64,000 nucleotides of DNA from DASXKD01 sp963703605 (GTDB lineage: Bacteria; Actinomycetota; Actinomycetes; Streptosporangiales; Streptosporangiaceae), in NCBI GenBank assembly GCA_963703605.1, contig CAVPFC010000046.1, forward strand, positions 62,001 through 126,000, written 5' to 3'. This document shows positions 1-8,156 of this stretch, in pieces (position 1 is the stretch's first letter; each line of letters begins with the position of its first letter). The notes below the pieces were generated by a model that searched no databases, was not told the DNA's origin, and saw only the letters and a program-made list of their open reading frames with translations. The translations under genes were made by a program, and so were the position numbers.

Positions 1-393
1 TCCGACGCCTCGGTCGACCCCTACAACAGCAAGTGCGTCCGCGCCTCGGCCGGGAGCATCTTCCATCTCGCGCTCGTGCAGGGCGGCCAGGTGGCCGGCA
101 CGGTCGCCCGGCTGCGCGACGCGGGGCTGCGGGTGCTGGCCGCGGACGGCGCGTCGGGCCGCTCGCTGGACGAGATCGAGCCGCTCGGGGTGCTCCGCGA
201 GCCCACGGCGTGGCTGTTCGGCAACGAGGCGTGGGGCCTGCCCGCCGACCTCGTGGCGCTCGCCGACGAGACGGTGGCCGTGCCGATCTACGGGCAGGCG
301 GAGAGCCTCAACCTGGCCGCCGCCGCGGCGGTGTGCCTTTATGCGTCCGCCCGGGCCCAGCGCGCGGCCGCCCACAGCACCGGTGGGCACTGA
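1..393 (+). CDS. TrmH/SpoU family RNA 2'-O-methyltransferase, C-terminal part
   Basis: The first base falls in an open frame with no start in the window, so the gene is cut at its 5' end; 130 codons remain. Visible SpoU/TrmH motifs are the DPYNSKCVRASAGS segment (motif 1 region), the FGNEAWGLP segment (motif 2) and the SLNLAAAAAVCLY segment (motif 3), which together form the SAM-binding trefoil knot. Family role: 2'-O-methylation of ribose in rRNA or tRNA. In other actinomycetes (from memory) this gene sits between rplT and the histidine kinase/pheS genes, which matches what follows here. The exact target cannot be told from this part. Confidence 0.88.
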   Translation, partial: SDASVDPYNSKCVRASAGSIFHLALVQGGQVAGTVARLRDAGLRVLAADGASGRSLDEIEPLGVLREPTAWLFGNEAWGLPADLVALADETVAVPIYGQAESLNLAAAAAVCLYASARAQRAAAHSTGGH

Positions 394-440
394 CCGCGGC
401 GGCGCCGCTCCCGCTGGCCGGATTTGGCCAGCCGCTCGGC

Positions 441-463
441 GCAGCCCCGCTGAGGGGGGCTGC
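441..463 (+). terminator. hairpin after the RNA methyltransferase gene
   Basis: GCAGCCCC at 441-448 pairs with GGGGCTGC at 456-463 around a 7-nt loop, 48 bp after the stop codon. There is no T-run, as is common for actinobacterial terminators. A second, weaker 6-bp hairpin (CTGGCC/GGCCAG) lies just before it. Confidence 0.45.
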
Positions 464-584
464 CGCGCAGTGCCCCCAACGCGCTAGAGTCTGATCACGT
501 TGCGTCATTGGGGGGCGCCCCAGCAGTGCCCCCGGACCCCGGGTGTAGAGATAGCACAGGTGGCGGACGGAGGCAGGGACGGGA

Positions 585-1745
585 GTGGACGGGTCCAGAG
601 CGGTGGCGGACCTGGTGAGCGTGACGGCGGCGGAGCTGCCGGTGCTGGCCAGTTCGGTCGTCTGTGCCGACGATCTGCCCGACGGCCTGGTCGTCACCGA
701 CCACGCGGCGCGGGTCACCGTGTTCAACCGTGCGGCCACCCGGCTGACCGGGATCCCGGTGCGTGCCGCGCTCGGTGGGGATGTGCGGCAGGTGCTGCCG
801 CTGCGTGACGCCGACGGGTGCTGCTGGTGGTCGGCCGCCGATCCCTACCACGGGCTGTCCACCCGGACCCGCCACCCGGAGATGTCGCTGTACCTCGGCG
901 ACGGGACCGAGTTGCTGGTCACCGTGGGATACGTCCGCGCCCCCCGGGACGCCGGGCTCTGCCCCGGCTACCGCGCCGGGCCCGGTGCCGTCGAGCGGCT
1001 CGTGGTCTCGCTGCGCGGCGCACAGCAGCGGGCCAGGCTCGAACGCAGCCGGGCCGATCTGGTGTCCACCGTCGCCCACGAACTCAGGTCGCCGCTGACC
1101 AGCGTGAAGGGCTTCACCGCGACGCTGCTGGCGAAGTGGGGCCGGTTCACCGACGACCAGAAGCGCGTGATGCTGGAGACCGTCAATGCCGACGCGGACC
1201 GGGTCACCCGGCTCATCACCGAGCTACTCGACGTGTCCCGCATCGAAGCGGGCCGGATGGAGGTCCATCGCCAGCTCGTCAGCATCCCGGAACGCGTGGA
1301 GAAGATCGTGGCCGGCCGCGTGGCGGCCGGTGACGCGCCGGACCGGTTCCGCGTGGTCGTCTCGCCCGGGCTCCCGGAAACCTGGCTCGACGCCGACAAG
1401 GTGGACCAGATCCTCGGCAACCTTATTGAGAATGCCGTCCGGCACGGTGCTGGTACCGTGACAGTCGTGGTCGAACCGCTGGGAGCCGCCGAGGCCCGCG
1501 CCGCGAACAACGCCGGTGCGGGTGTCGCGGTGTCCGTGCGCGACGAGGGCGACGGCGTGGCGCCGGAACTGGTCCCGCGCGTGTTCCGCCAGTTCTGGCG
1601 GGCCAAGCGGCGCGGCGGCGCCGGGCTCGGGCTGTACATCGTGAAGGGCCTGGTCGAGGCGCACGGCGGGACGATCACCGTGCAGCGTGCCCCCGGCGGC
1701 GGGGCCGAGTTCCGATTTACCATGCCCGCCGGGTCTTTGGCGTGA
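585..1745 (+). CDS. orphan PAS-domain sensor histidine kinase
   Basis: This 386-residue soluble kinase has a PAS-like fold at about residues 20-140, a HisKA dimerisation domain with the phospho-acceptor His165 in STVAHELRSPLTS, and a C-terminal HATPase_c domain with an N box (NLIENAVRHG, about 278-287), a G1 box (DEGDGVAP) and a G2 box (GAGLGLYI). No transmembrane segment or signal peptide is seen, so it should sense a cytoplasmic signal. The start is GTG at 585 behind GGAGG at 569-573. No response regulator gene is adjacent. A kinase at this place between an RNA methylase and pheS is a conserved actinomycete arrangement (from memory). The partner and signal are unknown. Confidence 0.88.
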   Translation: MDGSRAVADLVSVTAAELPVLASSVVCADDLPDGLVVTDHAARVTVFNRAATRLTGIPVRAALGGDVRQVLPLRDADGCCWWSAADPYHGLSTRTRHPEMSLYLGDGTELLVTVGYVRAPRDAGLCPGYRAGPGAVERLVVSLRGAQQRARLERSRADLVSTVAHELRSPLTSVKGFTATLLAKWGRFTDDQKRVMLETVNADADRVTRLITELLDVSRIEAGRMEVHRQLVSIPERVEKIVAGRVAAGDAPDRFRVVVSPGLPETWLDADKVDQILGNLIENAVRHGAGTVTVVVEPLGAAEARAANNAGAGVAVSVRDEGDGVAPELVPRVFRQFWRAKRRGGAGLGLYIVKGLVEAHGGTITVQRAPGGGAEFRFTMPAGSLA

Positions 1746-2144
1746 CCGGGACTGCCGAGGCGGGCTAACCGTGCTTGCTCGGCCTTCGGCCGAGCCTCGC
1801 CGGACGGACCCGCAGTGCTAACCCGGGGGCCCGAGCCCCCGGACCCCCACGTCCCCGGCTAGGCGGGCGGCCCGGACCCCACGGTTCTGGGGCGATCCCG
1901 GACCTCCACGGCGCCGGGCTGGCCAGGATTCCACGGTTCGGCGAACCCGGTCGGGCCAACCGGGCGAACTCCCAGGAGGATTCGGCGGCTAGCCTCGGGC
2001 CGTAGGGTCACCTGGATCCTGTGGCCGCGCCGGCGGCGGCCGGCTGAGGGAGCAAGGGAACCACGCGGCAGCCGTTGAGCATAAAAATCTGAAGACTCCG
2101 CAGACTAAGACCTTGTCCAGGCAGTTCGCGAGGATGGCGAAAAT
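1746..2144. other. 399-bp intergenic region before pheS with two hairpins
   Basis: The first part carries an 8-bp hairpin GCTCGGCC/GGCCGAGC (1777-1795) and the dispersed repeat described at 1811-1850. The last 80 bases are less GC-rich and probably hold the pheS promoter, but I cannot place clear -35/-10 hexamers. I saw no T-box, no Phe-codon-rich leader peptide and no tRNA. Confidence 0.6.
1811..1850 (+). repeat. dispersed GCAGTGCTARCCC hairpin element, copy A
   Basis: CGCAGTGCTAACCC leads into CCGGGGGC (1823-1830), loop CCGA, GCCCCCGG (1835-1842), then ACCCCCAC. The same architecture recurs at 27319-27356, and shortened at 30902-30935 and 62934-62965. A related hairpin led by GTGCTTGC lies directly upstream at 1771-1800. 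Confidence 0.7.
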
Positions 2145-3263
2145 ATGTCCGCACCTAACAAGCAGTACGACCCGGTGGAGGTTGCCGTGCTGGCACCGGC
2201 GGCGGTCGCTGCCGCGCTGAAGGAAGCGCTCGCCGCCATTGCCGGCGCGCGCACGCTTGACGAGCTGAAGGCCGTCCGGCTGGCGCACGACGGCGACCGG
2301 TCGCCGCTCGCGCTGGCCAACGCCGAGATCGGCGCGCTCCCGCCGCAGGCCAGGGCCGAAGCGGGCCAGCGGGTGGGCGCCGCGCGCCGCGAGGTCAGGC
2401 AGGCGCTCGCGCGGCGGCAGGCCGAGCTGGAGGACGAGCGCGACCGCCGGGTGCTCGTCGAGGAGACCGTGGATGTCACCCTGCCGTGGGATCGCGAGCC
2501 GCAAGGGGCCAGGCACCCGGTGATCACCGTCGGCGAGCGGCTCGCCGACGTGTTCGTGGGCATGGGATACGAGGTCGCGGAGGGGCCCGAGGTCGAGGCG
2601 GAGTGGTACAACTTCGACGCGCTGAACTTCCCGCCCGACCACCCGGCCCGGGAGATGCAGGACACCATCTTCGTGGCCGGCCCGGACGGCGGGGACTCGG
2701 GGATCGTGCTGCGCACGCACACCTCCCCGGTGCAGATCCGCGCGCTGCTGACCCGCCCGCTGCCGGTGTACGTGGTCAGCGTCGGCAAGTGCTACCGCAC
2801 CGACCCGCTGGACGCCACGCACAGCCCGGTGTTCCACCAGATCGAGTGCCTGGCCGTGGACGAGGGGCTGACCATGGCCGACCTGCGCGGCGCGATCCAG
2901 GCGTTCGTCACGGCGATGTTCGGCGAGGGACTGCGGACCAGGCTCCGCCCCGACTTCTTCCCGTTCGTCGAGCCCGGGGTGGACTTCTCCATGGAGTGCT
3001 ACGCCTGCCGCGGCGCCTCCACCCGGCCAGGCGGCGAGCCGTGCCGGGTGTGCCGGTCGCAGGGCTGGGTCGAGCTGGCCGGGGCCGGCATGGTCAACCC
3101 GAAGGTGCTCATCGCGTGCGGGATCGACCCGGACCGTTACAGCGGTTTCGCGTTCGGGCTGGGCATCGAGCGCACGCTCATGGTCCGGTACGGGGTGACC
3201 GACATCAGGGACACCCTGGAGGGCGACGTCCGGTTCAGCAGGGCACTGGGGGTGGAGGTCTGA
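2145..3263 (+). CDS. pheS: phenylalanine--tRNA ligase alpha subunit
   Basis: Catalytic subunit of the alpha2beta2 PheRS, charging tRNA-Phe in the cytoplasm. The 372-residue length is normal for actinobacteria. The N-terminal coiled-coil arm (about 30-105) is followed by the class II core with motif 2 (VGKCYRTDPLDATHSPVFHQ) and motif 3 near the C terminus (FGLGIERTLMVRYG). A cysteine pair cluster (CYAC ... CRVCRS, about 286-305) is seen in the core, as in other actinobacterial PheS. The start ATG at 2145 gives the usual MSAPN N terminus. The stop codon overlaps the pheT start by one base (TGATG), so the two are translationally coupled. Confidence 0.97.
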   Translation: MSAPNKQYDPVEVAVLAPAAVAAALKEALAAIAGARTLDELKAVRLAHDGDRSPLALANAEIGALPPQARAEAGQRVGAARREVRQALARRQAELEDERDRRVLVEETVDVTLPWDREPQGARHPVITVGERLADVFVGMGYEVAEGPEVEAEWYNFDALNFPPDHPAREMQDTIFVAGPDGGDSGIVLRTHTSPVQIRALLTRPLPVYVVSVGKCYRTDPLDATHSPVFHQIECLAVDEGLTMADLRGAIQAFVTAMFGEGLRTRLRPDFFPFVEPGVDFSMECYACRGASTRPGGEPCRVCRSQGWVELAGAGMVNPKVLIACGIDPDRYSGFAFGLGIERTLMVRYGVTDIRDTLEGDVRFSRALGVEV

Positions 3264-5902
3264 TGCTCGTTCCGCTGTCCTGGCTGACCGAGTACGCGCC
3301 GCTGGATGACTCCGTGCCGGCCGCCGAGGTCGCCAGGCGGCTGACCGCGGCCGGCCTCGAGGTGGAGACCGTCGAGGCGGTCGGCAGCGACATCAGCGGC
3401 GTGGTGGTGGGCCAGGTCCTCGACATCGAGGAGCTCACCGGGTTCAAGAAGCCCATCAGGTACTGCCGCGTGTCCACCGGCGACCAGACCCGCGAGGTGA
3501 TCTGCGGGGCGGTCAACTTCGTGGCCGGCGACAAGGTCCCGTTCGCCGCGCCCGGGGCGGTGCTGCCCGGCGGGTTCGAGATCGGCGCGAAGAAGGCGTA
3601 CGGGCGGACGTCGGAAGGCATGATCTGCTCGGCCAGGGAACTGGCGATCGGCGAGGACCACTCCGGGATCCTGGTGCTGGACCCCGGCGCCCCGCTGGGT
3701 GAGGACTTCGTCAGCTACGCCGGGCTGGCCGATCACGTCCTCGACATCGCGGTGACCCCGAACATGGGCTACGCGCTGTCGGTGCGCGGCGTGGCCCGCG
3801 AGCTGGCGATCGCGTTCGGCGTGCCGTACACCGACCCGGCCGATACCGGCCTGCCGGGCGACGTCGCGGCGGTGAATCCGGACGTGTACCCGGCGAGCAT
3901 CGAGGATCCGACCGCGGCCGACCGGTTCGTGCTGCGGGAGGTCCACGGGTTCGACCAGGCCGCGGCCACCCCGCTGTGGATGCGGGTGCGGCTGGCCCGG
4001 GCCGGCCTGCGCGGGGTTTCGCTGGCGGTGGACATCACCAATTACCTGATGATCGAGCTTGGCCAGCCGATGCACGCGTTCGACCGCCGCGCGCTGTCCG
4101 GCCCGATCGTGGTCCGCCGGGCCAGGCCCGGCGAGCGCCTGGAAACGCTCGACCACGTGGTCCGCGACCTCGACCCGGACGACATCCTCATCACCGACTC
4201 CTCCGGGCCCATCTCGATGGCGGGCACCATGGGCGGGCTCGCGACCGAGATCTCGGAGTCCTCCCGTGACCTGGTGATCGAGGCCGCGCACTTCTCCGCG
4301 CGGGGGACCGCCCGGATGAGCCGGCGGCACCGCCTGTTCAGCGAGTCGTCGTACCGTTTCGAGCGCGAGGTGGACCGGGAACTCCCGGTGCGTGCCTCGG
4401 CCAAGGCGGTGGCGCTGCTCGGCTCGCTCGGCGGCGCGGCCATCGTCCCCGGCTGCACCCACGCGCAGGTGGAGGTGCCCACGGTGACGATCAGCCTCGC
4501 GGCCGACTATCCAGGCCGGGTGGCCGGGGTGACCTACGGCGGGGACATCGTCGTGCGGCGGCTGGAGCAGGTCGGCTGCGAGGTGACCGAGGCGGACGGC
4601 GAGGGCGTGTCGCCGGGCGGCGAGGCGGAGGCCCCGGCCAGGCCCGCCGCGGCCGCCCGGAGCGCCGCCCTGAACCGGCACGCGCGGCACGACCACGGCA
4701 AGCACGAGAGCGGGGTCCGCCTGCTCACCGTCGTGCCCCCGTCCTGGCGGGCGGACCTGCGCCAGCGCGCGGACCTCGCCGAGGAGGTCATCCGGCTGGA
4801 GGGGTACGACAACATACCGGTCAAGATGGCGCGGGCCACCTCCGGCCGCGGGCTGACCGACGCGCAGCGGATGCGCCGCTCGGTCGGCCGGGCGCTGGCC
4901 GGGGCCGGCTACGTCGAGGTGCTCAGCTCGCCGTTCGCGTCCGCCGCCGACTGGGACCGGCTGCAACTGGCCCCCGATGACCCGCGCCGGAAAGCGACCC
5001 GCATCTCCAATCCGCTCAGCGAGGACGAGCCGTTCCTGCGCACCACCCTGCTGCCCGGCCTGCTCCGGGTGCTGGCCCGTAACCTGGGCCGCGGTTTCGG
5101 CGATCTGGCCTTGCAGGAGATGGGCCTGGTCTTCCGGCCCGCCCCCGGCCCGCAGCCGGTCGCGCCGATCCTGAGGGTGGACCGGGGACCGGCCGTGGCC
5201 GAGATCGCCGAGATCGAGGCCGCGCTGCCGCACCAGCCGCTCCGCGTCGCCGTCGTGCTGACCGGCGACTACGACACGGCGGGGTGGTGGGGGCCGGGCC
5301 GCCCGGCCGGCTGGCAGGACGCCATCGAGGCCGCCCGCACGGTGCTGCGGGTGAGCCGGGCCTCGTTCGGCATCGAGGCCGACCAGCACGCGCCGTGGCA
5401 CCCCGGCCGGTGCGCGGCGCTCTACGTCACCGGCGACGACGGCGGCCAGGTCCTGGCCGGCCACGCCGGCGAGCTGCACCCCCGGGTGCTGCAAGCGTTC
5501 AAGCTGCCGGAGCGGGTGTGCGCGGCGGAACTCGACCTGTCGGTGATCGGGGCCGCGGTGGCGGGGCTGCCGCCGGCCCAGGCGCCGGTGATCTCCGCCT
5601 ACCCGGTGGCCACGCAGGACGTGGCGCTCGTCGTGGCCGACTCCGTGCCCGCGGCGCGGGTCGCCGCCGCGCTGGCCGCCGGTGCGGACGGTGCGGACGG
5701 GGGAGGGCTGCTCGAAGATATCCGGCTGTTCGACGTCTACACCGGCGAGCAGGTCGCGGACGGGCACAAGTCGCTGGCCTACCGGCTGCGCTTCCGCGCC
5801 CCGGACCGCACGCTCACCGACGAGGAGACCACCGCGGCGAGGGACGCCGCCGTGGCCGAGGCGGGCCGCCAGGTGGGTGCCGTGCTGCGCGGCGAGTCCT
5901 GA
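3263..5902 (+). CDS. pheT: phenylalanine--tRNA ligase beta subunit
   Basis: This 879-residue structural and editing subunit of PheRS starts at ATG 3263, overlapping pheS by one base. Order of parts: N-terminal tRNA-binding/EMAP-like domain (about 40-150), B3/B4 editing domain (about 210-370), B5 domains, catalytic-like core (from about 520) and C-terminal FDX-ACB anticodon-binding domain (about 780-879). Oddity: within the B5 region, at about residues 444-482, there is an Ala/Gly/His-rich stretch before the conserved VPPSWRADL motif. It is longer than I would expect in the family, it keeps frame and is probably a surface loop. The open frame extends upstream through pheS, but the family N terminus MLVPLSWLTEY fixes the start. 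Confidence 0.97.
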   Translation: MLVPLSWLTEYAPLDDSVPAAEVARRLTAAGLEVETVEAVGSDISGVVVGQVLDIEELTGFKKPIRYCRVSTGDQTREVICGAVNFVAGDKVPFAAPGAVLPGGFEIGAKKAYGRTSEGMICSARELAIGEDHSGILVLDPGAPLGEDFVSYAGLADHVLDIAVTPNMGYALSVRGVARELAIAFGVPYTDPADTGLPGDVAAVNPDVYPASIEDPTAADRFVLREVHGFDQAAATPLWMRVRLARAGLRGVSLAVDITNYLMIELGQPMHAFDRRALSGPIVVRRARPGERLETLDHVVRDLDPDDILITDSSGPISMAGTMGGLATEISESSRDLVIEAAHFSARGTARMSRRHRLFSESSYRFEREVDRELPVRASAKAVALLGSLGGAAIVPGCTHAQVEVPTVTISLAADYPGRVAGVTYGGDIVVRRLEQVGCEVTEADGEGVSPGGEAEAPARPAAAARSAALNRHARHDHGKHESGVRLLTVVPPSWRADLRQRADLAEEVIRLEGYDNIPVKMARATSGRGLTDAQRMRRSVGRALAGAGYVEVLSSPFASAADWDRLQLAPDDPRRKATRISNPLSEDEPFLRTTLLPGLLRVLARNLGRGFGDLALQEMGLVFRPAPGPQPVAPILRVDRGPAVAEIAEIEAALPHQPLRVAVVLTGDYDTAGWWGPGRPAGWQDAIEAARTVLRVSRASFGIEADQHAPWHPGRCAALYVTGDDGGQVLAGHAGELHPRVLQAFKLPERVCAAELDLSVIGAAVAGLPPAQAPVISAYPVATQDVALVVADSVPAARVAAALAAGADGADGGGLLEDIRLFDVYTGEQVADGHKSLAYRLRFRAPDRTLTDEETTAARDAAVAEAGRQVGAVLRGES

Positions 5903-6160
5903 CCGCGCACCGCCGCGCACCGGGCGTCCTTGTCACGTTCAGGCGGTCTTCAGCATGGCGCAGACCGGTAGCTGGGTATGGCGTTGTGTGACAGTCTGAT
6001 GCTCAACAGCTACCGGGCGGCGTTTTTGCCGTCCGTGGCGGTTGTGCCGTTCGTCCCGCCGAGTCGGCCTGACTGGCGCGCTCGTGGGGCGCTGGGCTGA
6101 TCCTGCACCACGGAGGGACGCGCCATTAGCCAGGAAGCCAGCGCGCCTGGGCCACCAGCC

Positions 6161-7384
6161 GTGGGCGCGCCGGGGCCGGTCACGGCACCGCCCAGGGCGA
6201 CGTTCGGCCAGGTTCTCGCCGTGCCGGAGTTCCGTGCTGTCTGGCTCGCTCAGGTCCTCTCGGTCGCGGGTGACCAGCTCGCCCGGGTGGCGCTGACCTT
6301 GCTCGTGTTCGACCGGACGCACTCGGCCCTGCTCGCGGCGGTGACGTTCGCGGCCAGCGTGGCGCCGACGTTCTTCGGCGGCATCATGCTCTCCGGCCTG
6401 GCCGACCGGCTGCCGCGACGGCAGATCATGATCGCTTGCGACGTGATCCGGGTGCTGCTGGTGTGCCTGATGGCGCTGCCGGGCATGCCCACCGCGCTGC
6501 TCGTGGTACTGCTGTTCCTGGTGACGATGACCGGCGCGCCGTTCGTATCCGCCCGGGCCGCCATGTACGCGGACATCCTCGCCGGTGACGCGTACGTCCT
6601 GGGGACCGCCTTCACGCTTACCAGCCTGCAGGCCACCCAGGTGCTTGGCTATGCGGTGGGGGGAGCGGCGGTTGGTTTCTTCGGCGTCCGCACCGCACTG
6701 CTCGCCGACGCCGCGACGTTCGCGCTGTCGGCGCTGATCACCCGGGTCTGGGTGCGGTCCCGGCCCGCGGCGAAACCGGCCGCGAGGGACCGCTTCCGGG
6801 TGCGGCGGGACATGCTGGCCGGGGTCCGGCTCGTGTTTGCCACCCCGGCGCTGCGGATCCCGATGCTGCTCGGCTGGCTGGCCGCGTTCTACAACGTGCC
6901 CGAGGGAGTTTCCGCGCCGCTCGCCGCGGCACTTGGCGGTGGGGCGGTCGCCGTCGGGCTCATCCTGGCGGCTCAGGCGTTCGGCGCGTCGGTCGGCGCC
7001 ATAGCCTTCAGCAAGCTGGTTGCCCCACCGGAGCGGGTGCGGTGGATGAACCCGCTCGCCATGGGGGCATGTGCCGTGCTCATGCTGTTCGTGTTCCGCC
7101 CCCCGCTGCCGGTCACACTGGTGCTGTTGTGCCTCAGCGGCCTCTTCGACTGCTATCAGATCGCCGCGAACGCGTCGTTCGTCAACGCGGCCCCGGCCGC
7201 TGAGCGCGGCAGGGCCTTCGGGGTGGCGCTCGGCGGAATGAGCCTGGGCCAGGGAGCGGCGATGATTACGGCGGGTGCCATCGCACAGCACCACCCTGCG
7301 TCCGATGTTGTTGCGGCCAGCGGCGCGATCGGTGTCGCGTGCGCGATCCTGATCGCCGCTGTCAGCCGTGGCAGGAAGCGGTGA
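6161..7384 (+). CDS. MFS exporter, EntS/MFS_3-like
   Basis: A major facilitator protein of about 407 residues with some 12 hydrophobic segments. The loop after the second segment has SGLADRLPRRQIM, the typical loop 2-3 motif of the MFS_3/EntS group, which exports siderophores or drugs. The substrate cannot be told. The GTG at 6161 has no ribosome binding site. A strong GGAGGG at 6112-6117 stands 7 bases before an in-frame ATT at 6125, which would add 12 residues (start ISQEASAPG). ATT is therefore a serious start candidate. The gene stands alone between pheT and an accessory region and is not part of the conserved pheT-arg order known elsewhere. Confidence 0.85.
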   Translation: MGAPGPVTAPPRATFGQVLAVPEFRAVWLAQVLSVAGDQLARVALTLLVFDRTHSALLAAVTFAASVAPTFFGGIMLSGLADRLPRRQIMIACDVIRVLLVCLMALPGMPTALLVVLLFLVTMTGAPFVSARAAMYADILAGDAYVLGTAFTLTSLQATQVLGYAVGGAAVGFFGVRTALLADAATFALSALITRVWVRSRPAAKPAARDRFRVRRDMLAGVRLVFATPALRIPMLLGWLAAFYNVPEGVSAPLAAALGGGAVAVGLILAAQAFGASVGAIAFSKLVAPPERVRWMNPLAMGACAVLMLFVFRPPLPVTLVLLCLSGLFDCYQIAANASFVNAAPAAERGRAFGVALGGMSLGQGAAMITAGAIAQHHPASDVVAASGAIGVACAILIAAVSRGRKR

Positions 7385-7458
7385 CGGCGGTTACGGCGCC
7401 GGCTTCCACCACATTCGTTTCGCGTAGTGCGCAGACTGCCCCAGCGTGCCAGCGCTCT

Positions 7459-7813
7459 GGTCAGGTCCAGCTGGTGTTGCGCATGTCCCCTCCTTCGGGT
7501 GTGTGCTGGCGGGTTGGTTCTGGTCAGGTCCAGCTGGTGTTGCGCATGTCCCCTCCTTCGGGTGTGTGCTGGCGGGTTGGTTCTGGTCAGGTCCAGCTGG
7601 TGTTGCGCATGTCCCCTCCTTCGGGTGTGCGGTGGCGGGTTGGTTCTGGTCAGGTCCAGCTGGTGTTGCGCATGTCCCCTCCTTCGGGTGTGCGGTGGCG
7701 GGTTGGTTCTGGTCAGGTCCAGCTGGTGTTGCGCATGTCCCCTCCTTCGGGTGTGTGGTGCCGGGTTGGTTCTGGTCAGGTCCAGCTGGTGTTGCGCATT
7801 GCGCCTCCTTTGC
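7459..7813. repeat. 63-bp direct tandem repeat array, 5 full units plus a partial sixth
   Basis: Units begin at 7459, 7522, 7585, 7648, 7711 and 7774, with a strict 63-bp period; the sixth is cut after about 40 bp. The 24-bp core (TCAGGTCC...GCGCAT) is identical in all six. Variation is confined to the GTGTGCTGG/GTGCGGTGG/GTGTGGTGC block and to the 3' flank of the sixth unit. Because 63 is a multiple of three, several frames stay open across the array, which explains the spurious repeat-bearing ORFs here. Confidence 0.95.
7461..7799 (-). other. six identical SD-preceded 7-codon micro-ORFs (MRNTSWT)
   Basis: Read on the minus strand, each 63-bp unit holds AAGGAGG, a 4-base spacer, ATG, six further sense codons and TGA, encoding MRNTSWT. 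The ORFs are at 7776-7799, 7713-7736, 7650-7673, 7587-7610, 7524-7547 and 7461-7484. In the outermost copy (7776-7799) the spacer is CGCA instead of GGAC, yet the AAGGAGG, the spacing and the codons are kept, which hints that translation matters. No minus-strand gene lies downstream: the array runs into the antisense of the MFS gene. A possible minus-strand promoter is the TATACA-like box near 7960. Expression is inference only. Confidence 0.4.
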
Positions 7814-8052
7814 ACGGGAGAACTCTGCGGATGTGCCGGGGGTCTTTCAGGGGGCTTGACATACGGTGGGGGCGTTCGGGGTAGTTGGCGTCTGGTGAGG
7901 AGGCTGGTGGGCCTACATTCCCACGTCAGGTGCCCGTCTTGGTCCGAATTGGTCCTTATGTATATAGGCCAAAGCTCAGCTACGACAGGTAACCTTGGTA
8001 CCACGGATCCTGAATCAGCCCTCCGGGGATGGTTTCAGCCGGTAATGGGGAC
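7814..8052. other. gene-free accessory stretch before the diguanylate cyclase
   Basis: No convincing ORF. The stretch around 7945-7980 is clearly AT-richer than its surroundings and contains a weak TTGG/CCAA hairpin. A TTGACA at 7856-7861 on the plus strand has no good -10. I looked for a cyclic-di-GMP riboswitch here because of the downstream gene and could not recognise one. Confidence 0.4.
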
Positions 8053-8083
8053 TTGACAGGGGGCACACTCCGTCTGTGACAAT
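8053..8083 (+). promoter_or_regulatory. candidate promoter of the diguanylate cyclase gene
   Basis: TTGACA at 8053-8058 is followed after 19 bases by GACAAT at 8078-8083, which is preceded by TG (extended -10 form TGTGACAAT). It would give a leader of roughly 65 bases before the ATG at 8157. The spacing is slightly long, so this is a moderate call. Confidence 0.45.
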
Positions 8084-8156
8084 ACGGGGCATCGTAGTTA
8101 CCCCCCGGGATGAGTTCTTCCCAGGTGAGGGCCTGTTGATCCGCCGAGGAGGTTGG

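Noticed and set aside
1950..2144. T-box or attenuator leader before pheS
   Set aside because: No T-box sequence, no Phe-rich leader peptide and no matching stem pair were seen.
3137..5920. 927-codon open frame on the minus strand opposite pheT
   Set aside because: Its composition mirrors the third-position GC of pheT; no domain or ribosome binding site. Shadow of the real gene.
7459..7813. CRISPR array
   Set aside because: The units are directly adjacent 63-bp copies with no unique spacers and no cas genes are near.
7156..8004. 282-codon minus-strand frame and 209-codon plus-strand frame through the 63-bp repeats
   Set aside because: They stay open because the period is a multiple of three; no good start signal or known domain, and the minus frame continues antisense into the MFS gene.
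7920..8052. Cyclic-di-GMP riboswitch before the diguanylate cyclase
   Set aside because: The conserved GEMM core elements could not be found; only a weak hairpin is present.
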